Source of the DNA: Prevotella sp.
GTDB lineage: Bacteria > Bacteroidota > Bacteroidia > Bacteroidales > Bacteroidaceae
Assembly: GCA_017548605.1 (NCBI GenBank)
Contig: JAFYZT010000020.1
Coordinates: 1-64,000, forward strand
DNA: 64,000 nt
Direction: 5' to 3'
In this document: one piece after another, positions 28,301 to 35,398 of the stretch
Position numbering within the stretch: the stretch's first letter is position 1
Layout of the letters: every line of letters starts with the position of its first letter
The notes under the pieces: generated by a model
Databases searched by the model: none
Told to the model about the DNA's origin: nothing
What the model saw: the letters and a program-made list of their open reading frames with translations, nothing else
Program-made: the position numbers and the translations under genes

Positions 28301-29015
28301 CCTCGGCATTATCCTTATCAACGAAGTGAACATCGTTAGTACACACCACCTTGATGCCATATTCCTTTGCCAGTTCGAGAATCACCTTATTGGCCCGCTG
28401 CTGTTCGGGGAACGTCTCACGATTAGCTACCACATGTGGGTCGGTCACCTCATGGCGTTGAATCTCCAGATAATAGTCATCGCCAAACACTCGCCGGTAC
28501 CATTCTATGGCCTCGCGAGCTCCCTGAATATCGCCATTGTTGATTTTCCGGGGCACCTCACCCGCCAGACAAGCAGAGCAGACAATCAGGCCCTCGTGAT
28601 AGCGTTCCAAATCATCGTGATCGGTACGTGCCTTGGTATAGAAGCCGTCGACCCACGAGCGCGATACCAGCTTGATAAGGTTCTTATAGCCGATGTAGTT
28701 CTTTGCCAGCACGATAAGGTGATAACGTTGGTCATCACCCTTCTGTTTATCCTTGTCTTCCTTATGTCTGGCTGCCACGTACATCTCGCAGCCCAGAATA
28801 GGCTTGAACGGTTCTTTTCCCTCCTTGGCCCTTTTCTTATTGACCTTGGCGCAGTAGTCGGAGAAGAACTTGATGCCGAACATATTGCCGTGGTCTGTGA
28901 CGGCCATGCCGCGCATGCCGTCGGCCACCGCTTTGTCGACCAAACGTTCTATTGATGCCTGTCCGTCGAGCAGAGAATAATAGGTATGTACGTGGAGATG
29001 AACGAAATCTTGCAT
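25308..29015 (-). CDS. dnaE: DNA polymerase III alpha subunit
   Basis: Protein of 1235 residues from the ATG at 29015 (MQDFVHLHVHTYYSLLDG); 16 codons further upstream are open but do not fit the conserved start. PHP domain HLHVHTYYSLLDG at the N-terminus; palm catalytic acids in LPDIDTDFDDDGRGR; fingers and helix-hairpin-helix follow; an OB-fold near the C-terminus (GGIVTAVKSKLTKRGDPCGFVTIEDF). It synthesises both strands at the replication fork. Length fits DnaE1-type enzymes. A short hairpin (25295-25311) covers the stop codon. Confidence 0.97.
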   Translation of the reverse strand: MQDFVHLHVHTYYSLLDGQASIERLVDKAVADGMRGMAVTDHGNMFGIKFFSDYCAKVNKKRAKEGKEPFKPILGCEMYVAARHKEDKDKQKGDDQRYHLIVLAKNYIGYKNLIKLVSRSWVDGFYTKARTDHDDLERYHEGLIVCSACLAGEVPRKINNGDIQGAREAIEWYRRVFGDDYYLEIQRHEVTDPHVVANRETFPEQQRANKVILELAKEYGIKVVCTNDVHFVDKDNAEAHDHLLCLSTASDLDDPNRMRYTKQEWFKTKAEMNEVFADVPESLANTLEILDKVEVYSINHDPIMPFFPIPESFGTEEDIRRKYSEEDLYKEFTTDENGENQLSPEEGAKKIAHLGGYEKLYRIKFEAEYLAKLAYDGAHRLYGEPLSDELNERIKFELHVMKTMGFPGYFLIVQDFINAAQDQLDVMVGPGRGSAAGSVVAYCLGITKIDPMKYDLLFERFLNPDRISLPDIDTDFDDDGRGRVLKWVEDKYGHDKVAHIITYSTMATKNSIKDVARVEKLPLEISNRLCKEIPDRLPEGAKMNLANAIKYVPALREAEVSPDPKLSNTIRYARMLEGTVRGTGIHACGTIICRDAISDWVPVSTADDPDNKGEKVLCTQYDGHVIEETGLIKMDFLGLKTLSELKEAVENIRLSTGDIIDLDNIPIDDAKTYELYQKGQTIGTFQFESPGMQKYLRELHPTVFEDLIAMNALYRPGPMDYIPDFIRRKHDPSLVTYDIPCMEEYLKDTYGITVYQEQVMLLSRKLADFTRGESDALRKAMGKKKEDIVNAMEPKFLEGGKKNGHDPEVLKKIWGDWKKFASYAFNKSHATCYSWVAYQTAYLKAHYPSQFMAAIMSRRKNDIKEITKLMDECKSMGIPTLGPDVNESYMKFGSNKAGQIRFGLAAIKGMGEGAANAIIEEREKNGPYKDIFDFANRVNLSAVNRKAFESLALSGGFDSFGIARERYFALNNRGEMFLDTLIRYGQLYQTEKQEASNTLFGDIEAMEIPTPPIPEAESWSAIERLNKERDLVGIYLSAHPLDEYRIVLKHMCNTHCAELDDKEKLTKKEEILLGGIVTAVKSKLTKRGDPCGFVTIEDFESSGELALFNKDWADWQAMLQEGCCVFIKAKCQKKFETSNFVDFHIDDVQYLSAVKQKRIDRLIITIDTSSLSDTVVSDLATMLKDTPGDTSLFIQLHQAGENSQVMLRSKSVGVKVTGDLLNFIEQCEGVTYHIN

Positions 29016-29079
29016 AATGGGATTTTGAGGCTCAAAGTTACGCCTAAATCCCGACATATCCAAAAGAAAGACACTAAAA

Positions 29080-29111
29080 TTTGTTACATCAACAAAAAAG
29101 TGTTACCTTTG
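29080..29111 (+). promoter_or_regulatory. Promoter of psd-pssA-DUF4834 operon
   Basis: TTTG at 29080-29083 and TACCTTTG at 29104-29111, spaced by exactly 20 bases: consensus Bacteroidetes promoter 26 bases before psd. Confidence 0.8.
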
Positions 29112-29136
29112 TACGCGATTTCTTTTCAACATATTG

Positions 29137-29829
29137 ATGGGTAGAAGAATCAAGAAACTAAAGAAGCAAAGGATACACAGTGAAGGTAACGAAACGCTAT
29201 TGGGCGGTTTGTTTTTTATCGTTGTTGTATCGGCTTTGCTGTGGCATCTCTTCGACACCAAGATTCCTTTTTGGTGTTTCTTGGGCATCTTTGGTGTGGT
29301 CTATGCCATCGTGTTGAATTTCTTCCGCTGTCCCATCCGCTATTTCGATGCCGATGATACCGACGGTATCGTCGTGGCTCCCGCAGACGGTCATGTGGTG
29401 GTGGTAGAGGAAGTGGAAGAGACCGACTATTTCCATGAGCGCCGCCTGATGGTGTCTATTTTTATGAGTCTGTTCAATGTTCACGCCAACTGGTTTCCCG
29501 TCGATGGCACCGTCAAACTGGTGAAACACCACGATGGCAATTTCCACAAGGCATGGTTGCCGAAAGCCAGCGAGGAAAACGAGCGTGCCGACATACTCAT
29601 CGAGACACCCAAAGGCATTACCATTCTCTGCCGCCAGATAGCCGGAGCCGTGGCTCGCCGCATTGTCACCTATGCCAAGGAAGGCGACGAATGCAATATC
29701 GACGACCACCTGGGTTTCATCAAGTTCGGCTCGCGCGTTGACGTTTATCTCCCGTTGGGCACAGAAATCTGTGTCAAGATGGGACAATCCACCACCGGTG
29801 ACCAGACAGTCATCGCCAAACTAAAATGA
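29137..29829 (+). CDS. psd: Phosphatidylserine decarboxylase
   Basis: The ATG at 29137 is preferred over the adjacent TTG. The product has 230 residues, the short PSD-A form found in Bacteroidota. The N-terminal membrane region (~20-65) is followed by the core with [25 protein letters not shown] and the self-cleavage site near [11 protein letters not shown], whose Ser becomes the pyruvoyl group. It makes phosphatidylethanolamine from phosphatidylserine. pssA follows after one base, so synthesis and decarboxylation are encoded together. Confidence 0.96.
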   Translation: MGRRIKKLKKQRIHSEGNETLLGGLFFIVVVSALLWHLFDTKIPFWCFLGIFGVVYAIVLNFFRCPIRYFDADDTDGIVVAPADGHVVVVEEVEETDYFHERRLMVSIFMSLFNVHANWFPVDGTVKLVKHHDGNFHKAWLPKASEENERADILIETPKGITILCRQIAGAVARRIVTYAKEGDECNIDDHLGFIKFGSRVDVYLPLGTEICVKMGQSTTGDQTVIAKLK

Positions 29830-29830
29830 C

Positions 29831-30547
29831 ATGGCAAACATCATCACCAGAAACATCCCCAATGCCATAACCTGTTGCAACCTCATCTCCGGATGTATCG
29901 CCACGGTATATGCGTTTGGTGCCAACTATCAAGGAGCACTGTCGTTCATCATCCTTGGCGCCCTATTCGATTTCTTCGACGGAATGACGGCACGCATACT
30001 CCATGTGCAGTCGCCCATCGGCAAGGAACTTGACTCACTGGCCGATGTCATCACGTTTGGCGTAGCACCATCTACGATGGTGTTCACCCTGCTCCACGTG
30101 GTCGACTATCCCCCATTCCTGGAATCCTTCAGGCATATCATCCCTTATTTTGCTTTTTTAATGGCAGCCTTTTCCGCACTCCGATTGGCAAAATTCAATA
30201 TCGACGAGCGTCAGCACTCCTCGTTCATCGGACTGCCCACACCTGCCAATGCCCTGTTCTGGGGCTCACTCATCGTCGGGGCCGAGCAATGGATATTGAT
30301 TATGAACCACTCTTTGCCCCTCCTATTGTTGTTGGTATGTGTAAGTTGCTGGCTCTTGGTGTCAAGCATCCACATGTTCGCATTGAAGTTCAAGCAGTGG
30401 GGATGGCATACTAACCAAGTGAAATATATCTTCGTGCTGACGTGCATCCCGATGTTGGCCATCTTTGGTGTGGCAGGTATCGCCATCATCATCGCGTGGT
30501 ACATCATCCTCTCGGCCATCACATCATCCCAAACGCCTGTTGAATGA
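29831..30547 (+). CDS. pssA: CDP-diacylglycerol-serine O-phosphatidyltransferase
   Basis: Protein of 238 residues, mostly membrane helices. The CDP-alcohol phosphotransferase motif D(x2)DG(x2)AR(x8)G(x3)D(x3)D is seen as FDFFDGMTARILH...GKELDSLADVITFG (~residues 46-75). It produces phosphatidylserine from CDP-diacylglycerol and L-serine. The start lies one base after psd, and its stop overlaps the DUF4834 start by 4 bases. Confidence 0.96.
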   Translation: MANIITRNIPNAITCCNLISGCIATVYAFGANYQGALSFIILGALFDFFDGMTARILHVQSPIGKELDSLADVITFGVAPSTMVFTLLHVVDYPPFLESFRHIIPYFAFLMAAFSALRLAKFNIDERQHSSFIGLPTPANALFWGSLIVGAEQWILIMNHSLPLLLLLVCVSCWLLVSSIHMFALKFKQWGWHTNQVKYIFVLTCIPMLAIFGVAGIAIIIAWYIILSAITSSQTPVE

Positions 30548-30804
30548 TTTTCAAGTTCTTTTTCTCCATTATTGCCATTGTCTTGTTCCTCTGCGTAGCG
30601 GGCATCCTCTATTTCGTGTGGATGGTCCGAAAGACGAAGCAGCAGATAGATGAGGCAGGTCAACGCTTTGAGCGCGAACGCCGCAGACAACAGGGACAAA
30701 CCGATGGTGTGCGCATGGAAGGCAACAGCCAAAAGAAAAGCCACAATCAGAAAATCTTCGCCGACGATGAAGGCGAATATGTCGATTTCGAAGAGGAGGA
30801 ATAA
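30544..30804 (+). CDS. DUF4834 small membrane protein
   Basis: Protein of 86 residues: one N-terminal membrane helix (~5-27), then a basic, Gln/Arg-rich helix, and an acidic tail (FADDEGEYVDFEEEE). This matches DUF4834 proteins that commonly follow pssA in Bacteroidales. The ATGA overlap with pssA indicates coupled translation. Its role is unknown; a link with phospholipid synthesis is suggested only by context. Confidence 0.82.
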   Translation: MIFKFFFSIIAIVLFLCVAGILYFVWMVRKTKQQIDEAGQRFERERRRQQGQTDGVRMEGNSQKKSHNQKIFADDEGEYVDFEEEE

Positions 30805-30840
30805 TCCATATTCATCAGCACGTTTCCATATTATTATAAA

Positions 30841-30877
30841 ACAAATCAGGGAAGGTTTACGGCCTTCCCTGATTTGT
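30841..30877. terminator. Bidirectional terminator (DUF4834 / pyrH)
   Basis: 15-bp perfect stem acaaatcagggaagg / ccttccctgatttgt with loop tttacgg, followed by TTTT. It lies between convergent genes. Confidence 0.92.
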
Positions 30878-30896
30878 TTTAAAAATCATTGAACAA

Positions 30897-31607
30897 TCAA
30901 TGATGCACGAGGGTGCCGATTTCTTCACCGGCCATCACCTTCTTCAGGTTACCCTTTACGTCCATGTTGAAGACGTAGATGGGCAGGTCGTTGTCGTTAC
31001 ACATGACAACGGCGGAGAGGTCCATCACTTTCAGGCCGCGTGCCAGCACCTCGTCGTAGGTGATGTCGGTGAATTTCGTGGCCGTAGGGTCTTTCTCCGG
31101 GTCGGCGGTGTAGATACCGTCCACACGGGTGCCCTTGAGCATCACGTCGGCCTCTATCTCCACGCCACGCAAAGACGAGCCGGTGTCGGTGGTGAAATAG
31201 GGAGAGCCCGTTCCTGCAGAGAAGATACATACCTTGCCCTCCTCCATAGCCTCGATGGCCTTCCACTTCGAGTAGAATTCACCGATAGGCTCCATGCGGA
31301 TAGCAGTCAGTACCTTGTTGGGCACACCCTCGGCAGTGAGTGCCGACGACAGTGCCAGTGAATTGATAACTGTAGCCAACATACCCATCTGGTCGCCCTT
31401 CACACGATCAAAGCCCTGTGTGGCGCCGCTCAAGCCGCGGAAGATGTTACCGCCACCGATGACGATGCCTATCTGCACACCCATGTCGTACACTTCCTTA
31501 ATCTGCTGGGCATATTCCGCCAGATGCTCCGGGTCGATGCCGTACCCTTTCTTACCCATGAGGCTCTCGCCACTGAGTTTCAACAATATTCGTTTAAATC
31601 TTGCCAT
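30897..31607 (-). CDS. pyrH: UMP kinase
   Basis: Protein of 236 residues, full length. Amino-acid-kinase fold: KRILLKLSGESLMG at the start, VIGGGNIFRG (phosphate/UMP binding), QMGMLATVINSLAL, GTGSPYFTTDTGSSLRG and GIYTADPEKDPTA near the ATP site. It phosphorylates UMP to UDP and is usually allosterically controlled by UTP/GTP. Transcribed alone or with genes upstream on the - strand; the gap to birA holds short repeats. Confidence 0.97.
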   Translation of the reverse strand: MARFKRILLKLSGESLMGKKGYGIDPEHLAEYAQQIKEVYDMGVQIGIVIGGGNIFRGLSGATQGFDRVKGDQMGMLATVINSLALSSALTAEGVPNKVLTAIRMEPIGEFYSKWKAIEAMEEGKVCIFSAGTGSPYFTTDTGSSLRGVEIEADVMLKGTRVDGIYTADPEKDPTATKFTDITYDEVLARGLKVMDLSAVVMCNDNDLPIYVFNMDVKGNLKKVMAGEEIGTLVHH

Positions 31608-31635
31608 AATTATGAATTGGTTGTTTGGTTGTTTA

Positions 31636-31690
31636 TTTTAAAAGTTTAGGAGTTTGGGAGTTTAGGAATGTAGGAGTTTGGGAGTTTAGA
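31636..31690. repeat. Short tandem repeat 'ggagtttgggagttta'
   Basis: Units of tttaggagtttgggagttt repeated twice with small changes between pyrH and birA. Similar text occurs at 50091-50112. A tract resembling gcaaggagcaagg follows within the end of birA. Confidence 0.7.
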
Positions 31691-32453
31691 CAATAGCTCC
31701 TTGCCACTTGCTTCTCGCCCCTAAAAATTCCACCTCCTTGAAGGCATATTCCCGTTCCCTACCCTCTTCATCGCATAACAGCAGATGGCCATCTGGCCTT
31801 ACGCCCTCAATCCGTGCCAAAAAGGAGCCTTGGGCGTCTCGGTAAGGAAACCATCCCTCCCGACGGTACAAGGCAGCATGATACGTCTGCTGTATCTCGT
31901 CATATTGTCCCTCATACACCTGCTGCAGGCGACGTTTCATGCATTCTATTATCTGCGCAAGCAAATCGTTCCTGTCCAACTCATGACCTAATATCTGCCA
32001 TAACGACACGGGATTGGGTGCATCACTATGGAACGAACGTTGGTTGACGTTCAGTCCCACGCCGAAAACGCAATCTTTTAAGCCACCTGCGGCGAGGGTC
32101 GTCTCGATGAGTGTGCCACTGAGTTTGTAGTCCCGCCAATACACATCGTTGGGCCATTTCAGGGTGATGTCGTTGACCATCATGTCGAGCACATCTTTCA
32201 GGGCAAGGGCACAAGCCTCGGAAAGGATGAACTGTTTCGTGGGCTGTACCCCAGCGGGATGAATCTTCGTACTGAATAGCAGATTCTTATCCTGTTCGCT
32301 CTCCCAAGTGTTGGTGCCCTGTCCACGACCTGCCGTCTGGTAGTCGGCCACACACACCAACATATCGACATCCTCGGCTGAGTCGAGTTCACGCAGGTAT
32401 CGGTTGGTGGAATCCACCGTGTCGAGGTGTATGATGCGGTGTGTTATGTCCAT
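31686..32453 (-). CDS. birA: Biotin-[acetyl-CoA-carboxylase] ligase
   Basis: The ATG at 32453 is chosen over a TTG three codons earlier. The product has 255 residues, catalytic domain only (no N-terminal HTH), so it is an enzyme and not a repressor. Signatures: DSTNRYL, QTAGRGQGTNTWESE (biotinyl-AMP loop, normally GRGR), LKWPNDVYW and GVGLNVNQ. It activates biotin and attaches it to the carboxyl-carrier lysine. Five bases separate it from yraN, so the two form an operon. Confidence 0.93.
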   Translation of the reverse strand: MDITHRIIHLDTVDSTNRYLRELDSAEDVDMLVCVADYQTAGRGQGTNTWESEQDKNLLFSTKIHPAGVQPTKQFILSEACALALKDVLDMMVNDITLKWPNDVYWRDYKLSGTLIETTLAAGGLKDCVFGVGLNVNQRSFHSDAPNPVSLWQILGHELDRNDLLAQIIECMKRRLQQVYEGQYDEIQQTYHAALYRREGWFPYRDAQGSFLARIEGVRPDGHLLLCDEEGREREYAFKEVEFLGARSKWQGAIV

Positions 32454-32458
32454 AGCAA

Positions 32459-32830
32459 TCAAAATCGTGGTGGAAGGAAAGCCCCTTCTATGTGGTTTAT
32501 GTGTGTGTTCATTCCTTCGCCCACAACTGTAATGATATCGAAGCGCAGTTCCAAATCTAGACCGTAGCGTGACACGTAGGACGAGGCTGCCATGGTTAGC
32601 GAACGAATCTTACGCCAATCGACGGCAGCTTCCGGCGCGGCGAAACTGATGTTTTTGCGCGTCTTTACCTCGACAAAGGCCAGCGTCTTGCCATCGGGTG
32701 TCACCGCCACGATGTCGAGGTCACGCCTCCCTACTTTCCAATCACGGTGGCGAATGGCATATCCCTTGTTTAGGAGATATTGAGCCGCCATCTCCTCACC
32801 CCACTTGCCAAATTCATTGTGCTGCGCCAT
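32459..32830 (-). CDS. yraN: YraN family (UPF0102) nuclease-like protein
   Basis: The ATG at 32830 gives 123 residues, the family's usual length. Signatures: GKWGEEMAAQYLLNKGY, DLDIVAVTPDGKTLAFVEVKTRK (the Asp and the E-x-K are the PD-(D/E)XK nuclease-type core), then the C-terminal FDIITV. The family is predicted to act on DNA, but its role is unknown. It shares an operon with birA. Confidence 0.93.
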   Translation of the reverse strand: MAQHNEFGKWGEEMAAQYLLNKGYAIRHRDWKVGRRDLDIVAVTPDGKTLAFVEVKTRKNISFAAPEAAVDWRKIRSLTMAASSYVSRYGLDLELRFDIITVVGEGMNTHINHIEGAFLPPRF

Positions 32831-32932
32831 GATATTGTTATTTGTTTGCAAATTTATTAAAAAAATCCCATATTGCAAGCCCTTCCCGACAAAGAATAGG
32901 GATAATTCCATCGTGAAATAGGACAATCCCCA

Positions 32933-32962
32933 TTGTTTTTGCGTAGAAAAGTCGTATATTTG
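32933..32962 (+). promoter_or_regulatory. Promoter of the secreted repeat-protein gene
   Basis: TTG at 32933-32935 and TATATTTG at 32955-32962, spacing 19 bases; 39 bases before the ATG at 33002. Confidence 0.65.
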
Positions 32963-33001
32963 CAATCAGAAGAAACTATTATTCACATAAATAACGAGCT
33001 T

Positions 33002-33772
33002 ATGAAAAAACTATTTACCTTGGCAGTACTGATGGTGATAGCCGTCTCTGCCCATGCCATGTCTTACACGGATGCACAACGTGAAGCCCTGTACCTGACA
33101 GACAAGATGGCGTATGAACTGGACTTGAGTCCCGAGCAATTTGAAGCCGTTTACGAAATCAACTTCGACTATTTCTACAGTGTGAGCCATCGGCGCGACA
33201 TCTATGGCAATTATTGGAGTCGTCGTGACAGCGACCTGCGTTTTGTGCTGAGTCCGTGGCAGTATGAGTTATACGCTGCCGCCACCTACTTCTACCATCC
33301 CGTATACTGGTATCGTGGTGCCTTCACGTTTACCATCTATAGTCGTTACACCAACCGCAATCATTTCTTCCGCCCACGTCCAGCCCGCTATTCCTCCTAT
33401 CGAGGCGGCTACAATCGTGGAGCCAGCCGCTACAGAGGGCGTACGTTCAACGCACCGGCCACCCGACCGAGCACACACCAGTCATTCGACCATGGCCGTA
33501 CGCACACCCAAGGCAATCACCCGGGCACCAACAGACCGCGCACCCAAGGCAACAATCCTGGTACCAATCGTCCACGCACCCAAGGCAACAACCCAGGCAG
33601 CAGTCGTCCACGTACACAGGGTAACAACCCAGGCAGCAGTCGTCCACGCACTTCGAGCAGCAGTTCGAGCAACAGACCAAGAACATCTGGCAGCACTTCA
33701 GGCTCCAGTCGTCCACGTACTTCGGGCAGTAGCTCAAGCAGCAGGAGTCCTCATGCCTCGGGACACAGATAA
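33002..33772 (+). CDS. Secreted protein with basic Arg/Gly/Asn repeat tail, 256 aa
   Basis: The ATG at 33002 starts a clear signal peptide (KKLFTLAVLMVIAVSAHA, cleavage after ~AHA). The mature N-terminal ~85 residues are acidic and aromatic (YTDAQREALYLTDKMAYEL). A Tyr/Arg-rich stretch follows, then from ~150 a repeat tail: RPRTQGNNPGT(N/S) about five times (36 bases each), then Ser/Arg/Thr-rich RPRTSGSSS units. The N-terminal part resembles small DUF-type periplasmic proteins with an LTD/Spy-like helix, but no family is certain. The tail would be disordered and strongly basic, suited to binding nucleic acid or anionic polymers; that is inference. Confidence 0.75.
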   Translation: MKKLFTLAVLMVIAVSAHAMSYTDAQREALYLTDKMAYELDLSPEQFEAVYEINFDYFYSVSHRRDIYGNYWSRRDSDLRFVLSPWQYELYAAATYFYHPVYWYRGAFTFTIYSRYTNRNHFFRPRPARYSSYRGGYNRGASRYRGRTFNAPATRPSTHQSFDHGRTHTQGNHPGTNRPRTQGNNPGTNRPRTQGNNPGSSRPRTQGNNPGSSRPRTSSSSSSNRPRTSGSTSGSSRPRTSGSSSSSRSPHASGHR

Positions 33773-33808
33773 TCATCTGTTTCGTTCCTAAACAGTAAGA
33801 ACAAACAA

Positions 33809-33850
33809 CTGGCCTTCGTCTCACTTCACTCATGAGACCGAAGGCCAGTA
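33809..33850 (+). terminator. Intrinsic terminator after the repeat-protein gene
   Basis: Stem ctggccttcg-tctca / tgaga-cgaaggccag with a single bulge and an A/T-rich flank reading ttcttttttg. Confidence 0.85.
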
Positions 33851-33884
33851 TTCTTTTTTGTGTCTTGGAAATAAGACAATTCTT

Positions 33885-33915
33885 TTTGTTTTTTACCCGA
33901 TTTGAACTACCTTTG
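33885..33915 (+). promoter_or_regulatory. Promoter of DUF6057 / PD40 lipoprotein operon
   Basis: TTTG at 33885-33888 and TACCTTTG at 33908-33915, spacing 19 bases; 32 bases before the start codon. Confidence 0.75.
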
Positions 33916-33947
33916 CACCACCATACTTCTTTAACAAAATAAGGACC

Positions 33948-35351
33948 ATGAAAATACCGTCCATACTAAAACGATGTTGGAAACCATTGCTCACGCTGGG
34001 ATTTGGGGGTTTGTTATTCCTCTTCTGGATGCTGCGCTATCCTTTCCTCCTGTTGGGAAAAGAAGAGGTGACCCTCTTCCTTTGGGACAAGGAGTTTTTG
34101 CGGGAGCGACTCGCTGCCCCTGGCGGCTTGGCACATTACATCGGTGATTTCCTTACCCAGTTTTTCTACGACATCCGACTGGGTGCGCTGGTTTTTGCCC
34201 TTTTGTTCATGGTGCTGCAATGGATGGTATGGAGGTTATGCAAGAGGTGGAAGAAAAAACACGCTGAAGGTCATGAACAAGAGACAAAAGCCACCGGGGT
34301 GTATCTCCTCTCATTCATCCCTTCGTTTATTCTGTGGTTCCTCACGGGCGACCTGAATGTGCAGATGACCTACATCGTGGCGGTGGTGCTTGCCACGGCG
34401 TTGATAACCATCATGCCTATGAACAACAAGGCGGGCACCATCATAATCGTCATTGCCATTCCTCTGACCTATTGGTTTTTGGGCCCAGTGGCGGTGATGC
34501 TTCCCTTCTGCGTCTTTTTGCAAAGCGGCCATACTTGCCGTTCCGCCATCATTACCTTCGTGGCATTGATGCTACTCGCCATCCTGTGTGTGGTGGGTAG
34601 CTGGTGGTTTGTGCCCTATCCGCTCAACCAGTTGGTGCAAGGTATCCATTATTGTTTCTGGGACTCTACATCCTCGGCCGTTGGGGAGTTGCTACTGCTT
34701 TTAGCCATCGTTGCCATTCCTTTCCTTTGTGGCAAGATTGGCAACAAACTTGGCGACAAGGCGTGTTGGTTCGTGGGTGTAACATGTTTCCTGCTGGGAC
34801 TGCTGCTCGCCCCCCGTGGTTTCCACGATTCCGACTATGAAGAAGTGGAATACGATGCCCTCCTGCGTTGTGACTTGTGGCAAACCATCTATGCGAAAGG
34901 AAAAGCCAACATCCCAAGCACCATGGCCTGTCGGCTGATCTTTGGCGAGGCATTGTGCCGCAAAGGTGAGGCAAGCAGAAGCGAGATGATGAACGCACTG
35001 ACGACCAACGGCGTGATGAACAGCCAAGCATCGGCATTCATCATGAGCGAACTGTATTTCATGAACAACATGGTGAACAAATCGCAATATGCTGCCTTCG
35101 AGGCCATGCAGTCGGGCTTCTATTCCAAGAGTGCCAGGGCTCTCCGCCGGCTTGTCGAGACCAATCTCGTCACCGGGCATTACAAGGTGGCACTCAAATA
35201 CATCTCGTTGTTGGAGGAAACGCTCTTCTACCGTTCCTGGGCAAAAAAGATGAGAACCCTGGCCGAGCATCCTGAACGTATCGACGACCACCCCACCTAC
35301 GGCCCGTTGCGCCTGGCCTATTTACAGTCCGAAGACGAGTTGTTCTACTAA
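33948..35351 (+). CDS. DUF6057 family multi-pass membrane protein
   Basis: Protein of 467 residues. The N-terminal ~300 residues hold about eight membrane segments (first at ~15-35, then from ~75 to ~285). The C-terminal ~170 residues are soluble and helical, with repeat-like hairpins (CRLIFGEALCRKGEASRSEM..., ALRRLVETNLVTGHYKVALKY) suggesting a TPR-type fold. The family is known only as DUF6057, common in Bacteroidales. The next gene, 40-50 bases downstream, encodes a haem-motif PD40 lipoprotein and is probably co-transcribed. Function unknown. Confidence 0.78.
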   Translation: MKIPSILKRCWKPLLTLGFGGLLFLFWMLRYPFLLLGKEEVTLFLWDKEFLRERLAAPGGLAHYIGDFLTQFFYDIRLGALVFALLFMVLQWMVWRLCKRWKKKHAEGHEQETKATGVYLLSFIPSFILWFLTGDLNVQMTYIVAVVLATALITIMPMNNKAGTIIIVIAIPLTYWFLGPVAVMLPFCVFLQSGHTCRSAIITFVALMLLAILCVVGSWWFVPYPLNQLVQGIHYCFWDSTSSAVGELLLLLAIVAIPFLCGKIGNKLGDKACWFVGVTCFLLGLLLAPRGFHDSDYEEVEYDALLRCDLWQTIYAKGKANIPSTMACRLIFGEALCRKGEASRSEMMNALTTNGVMNSQASAFIMSELYFMNNMVNKSQYAAFEAMQSGFYSKSARALRRLVETNLVTGHYKVALKYISLLEETLFYRSWAKKMRTLAEHPERIDDHPTYGPLRLAYLQSEDELFY

Positions 35352-35398
35352 CCCATTTCCTATTGAAAAACCGTAATATCAGCGAACAAACCATGGAC

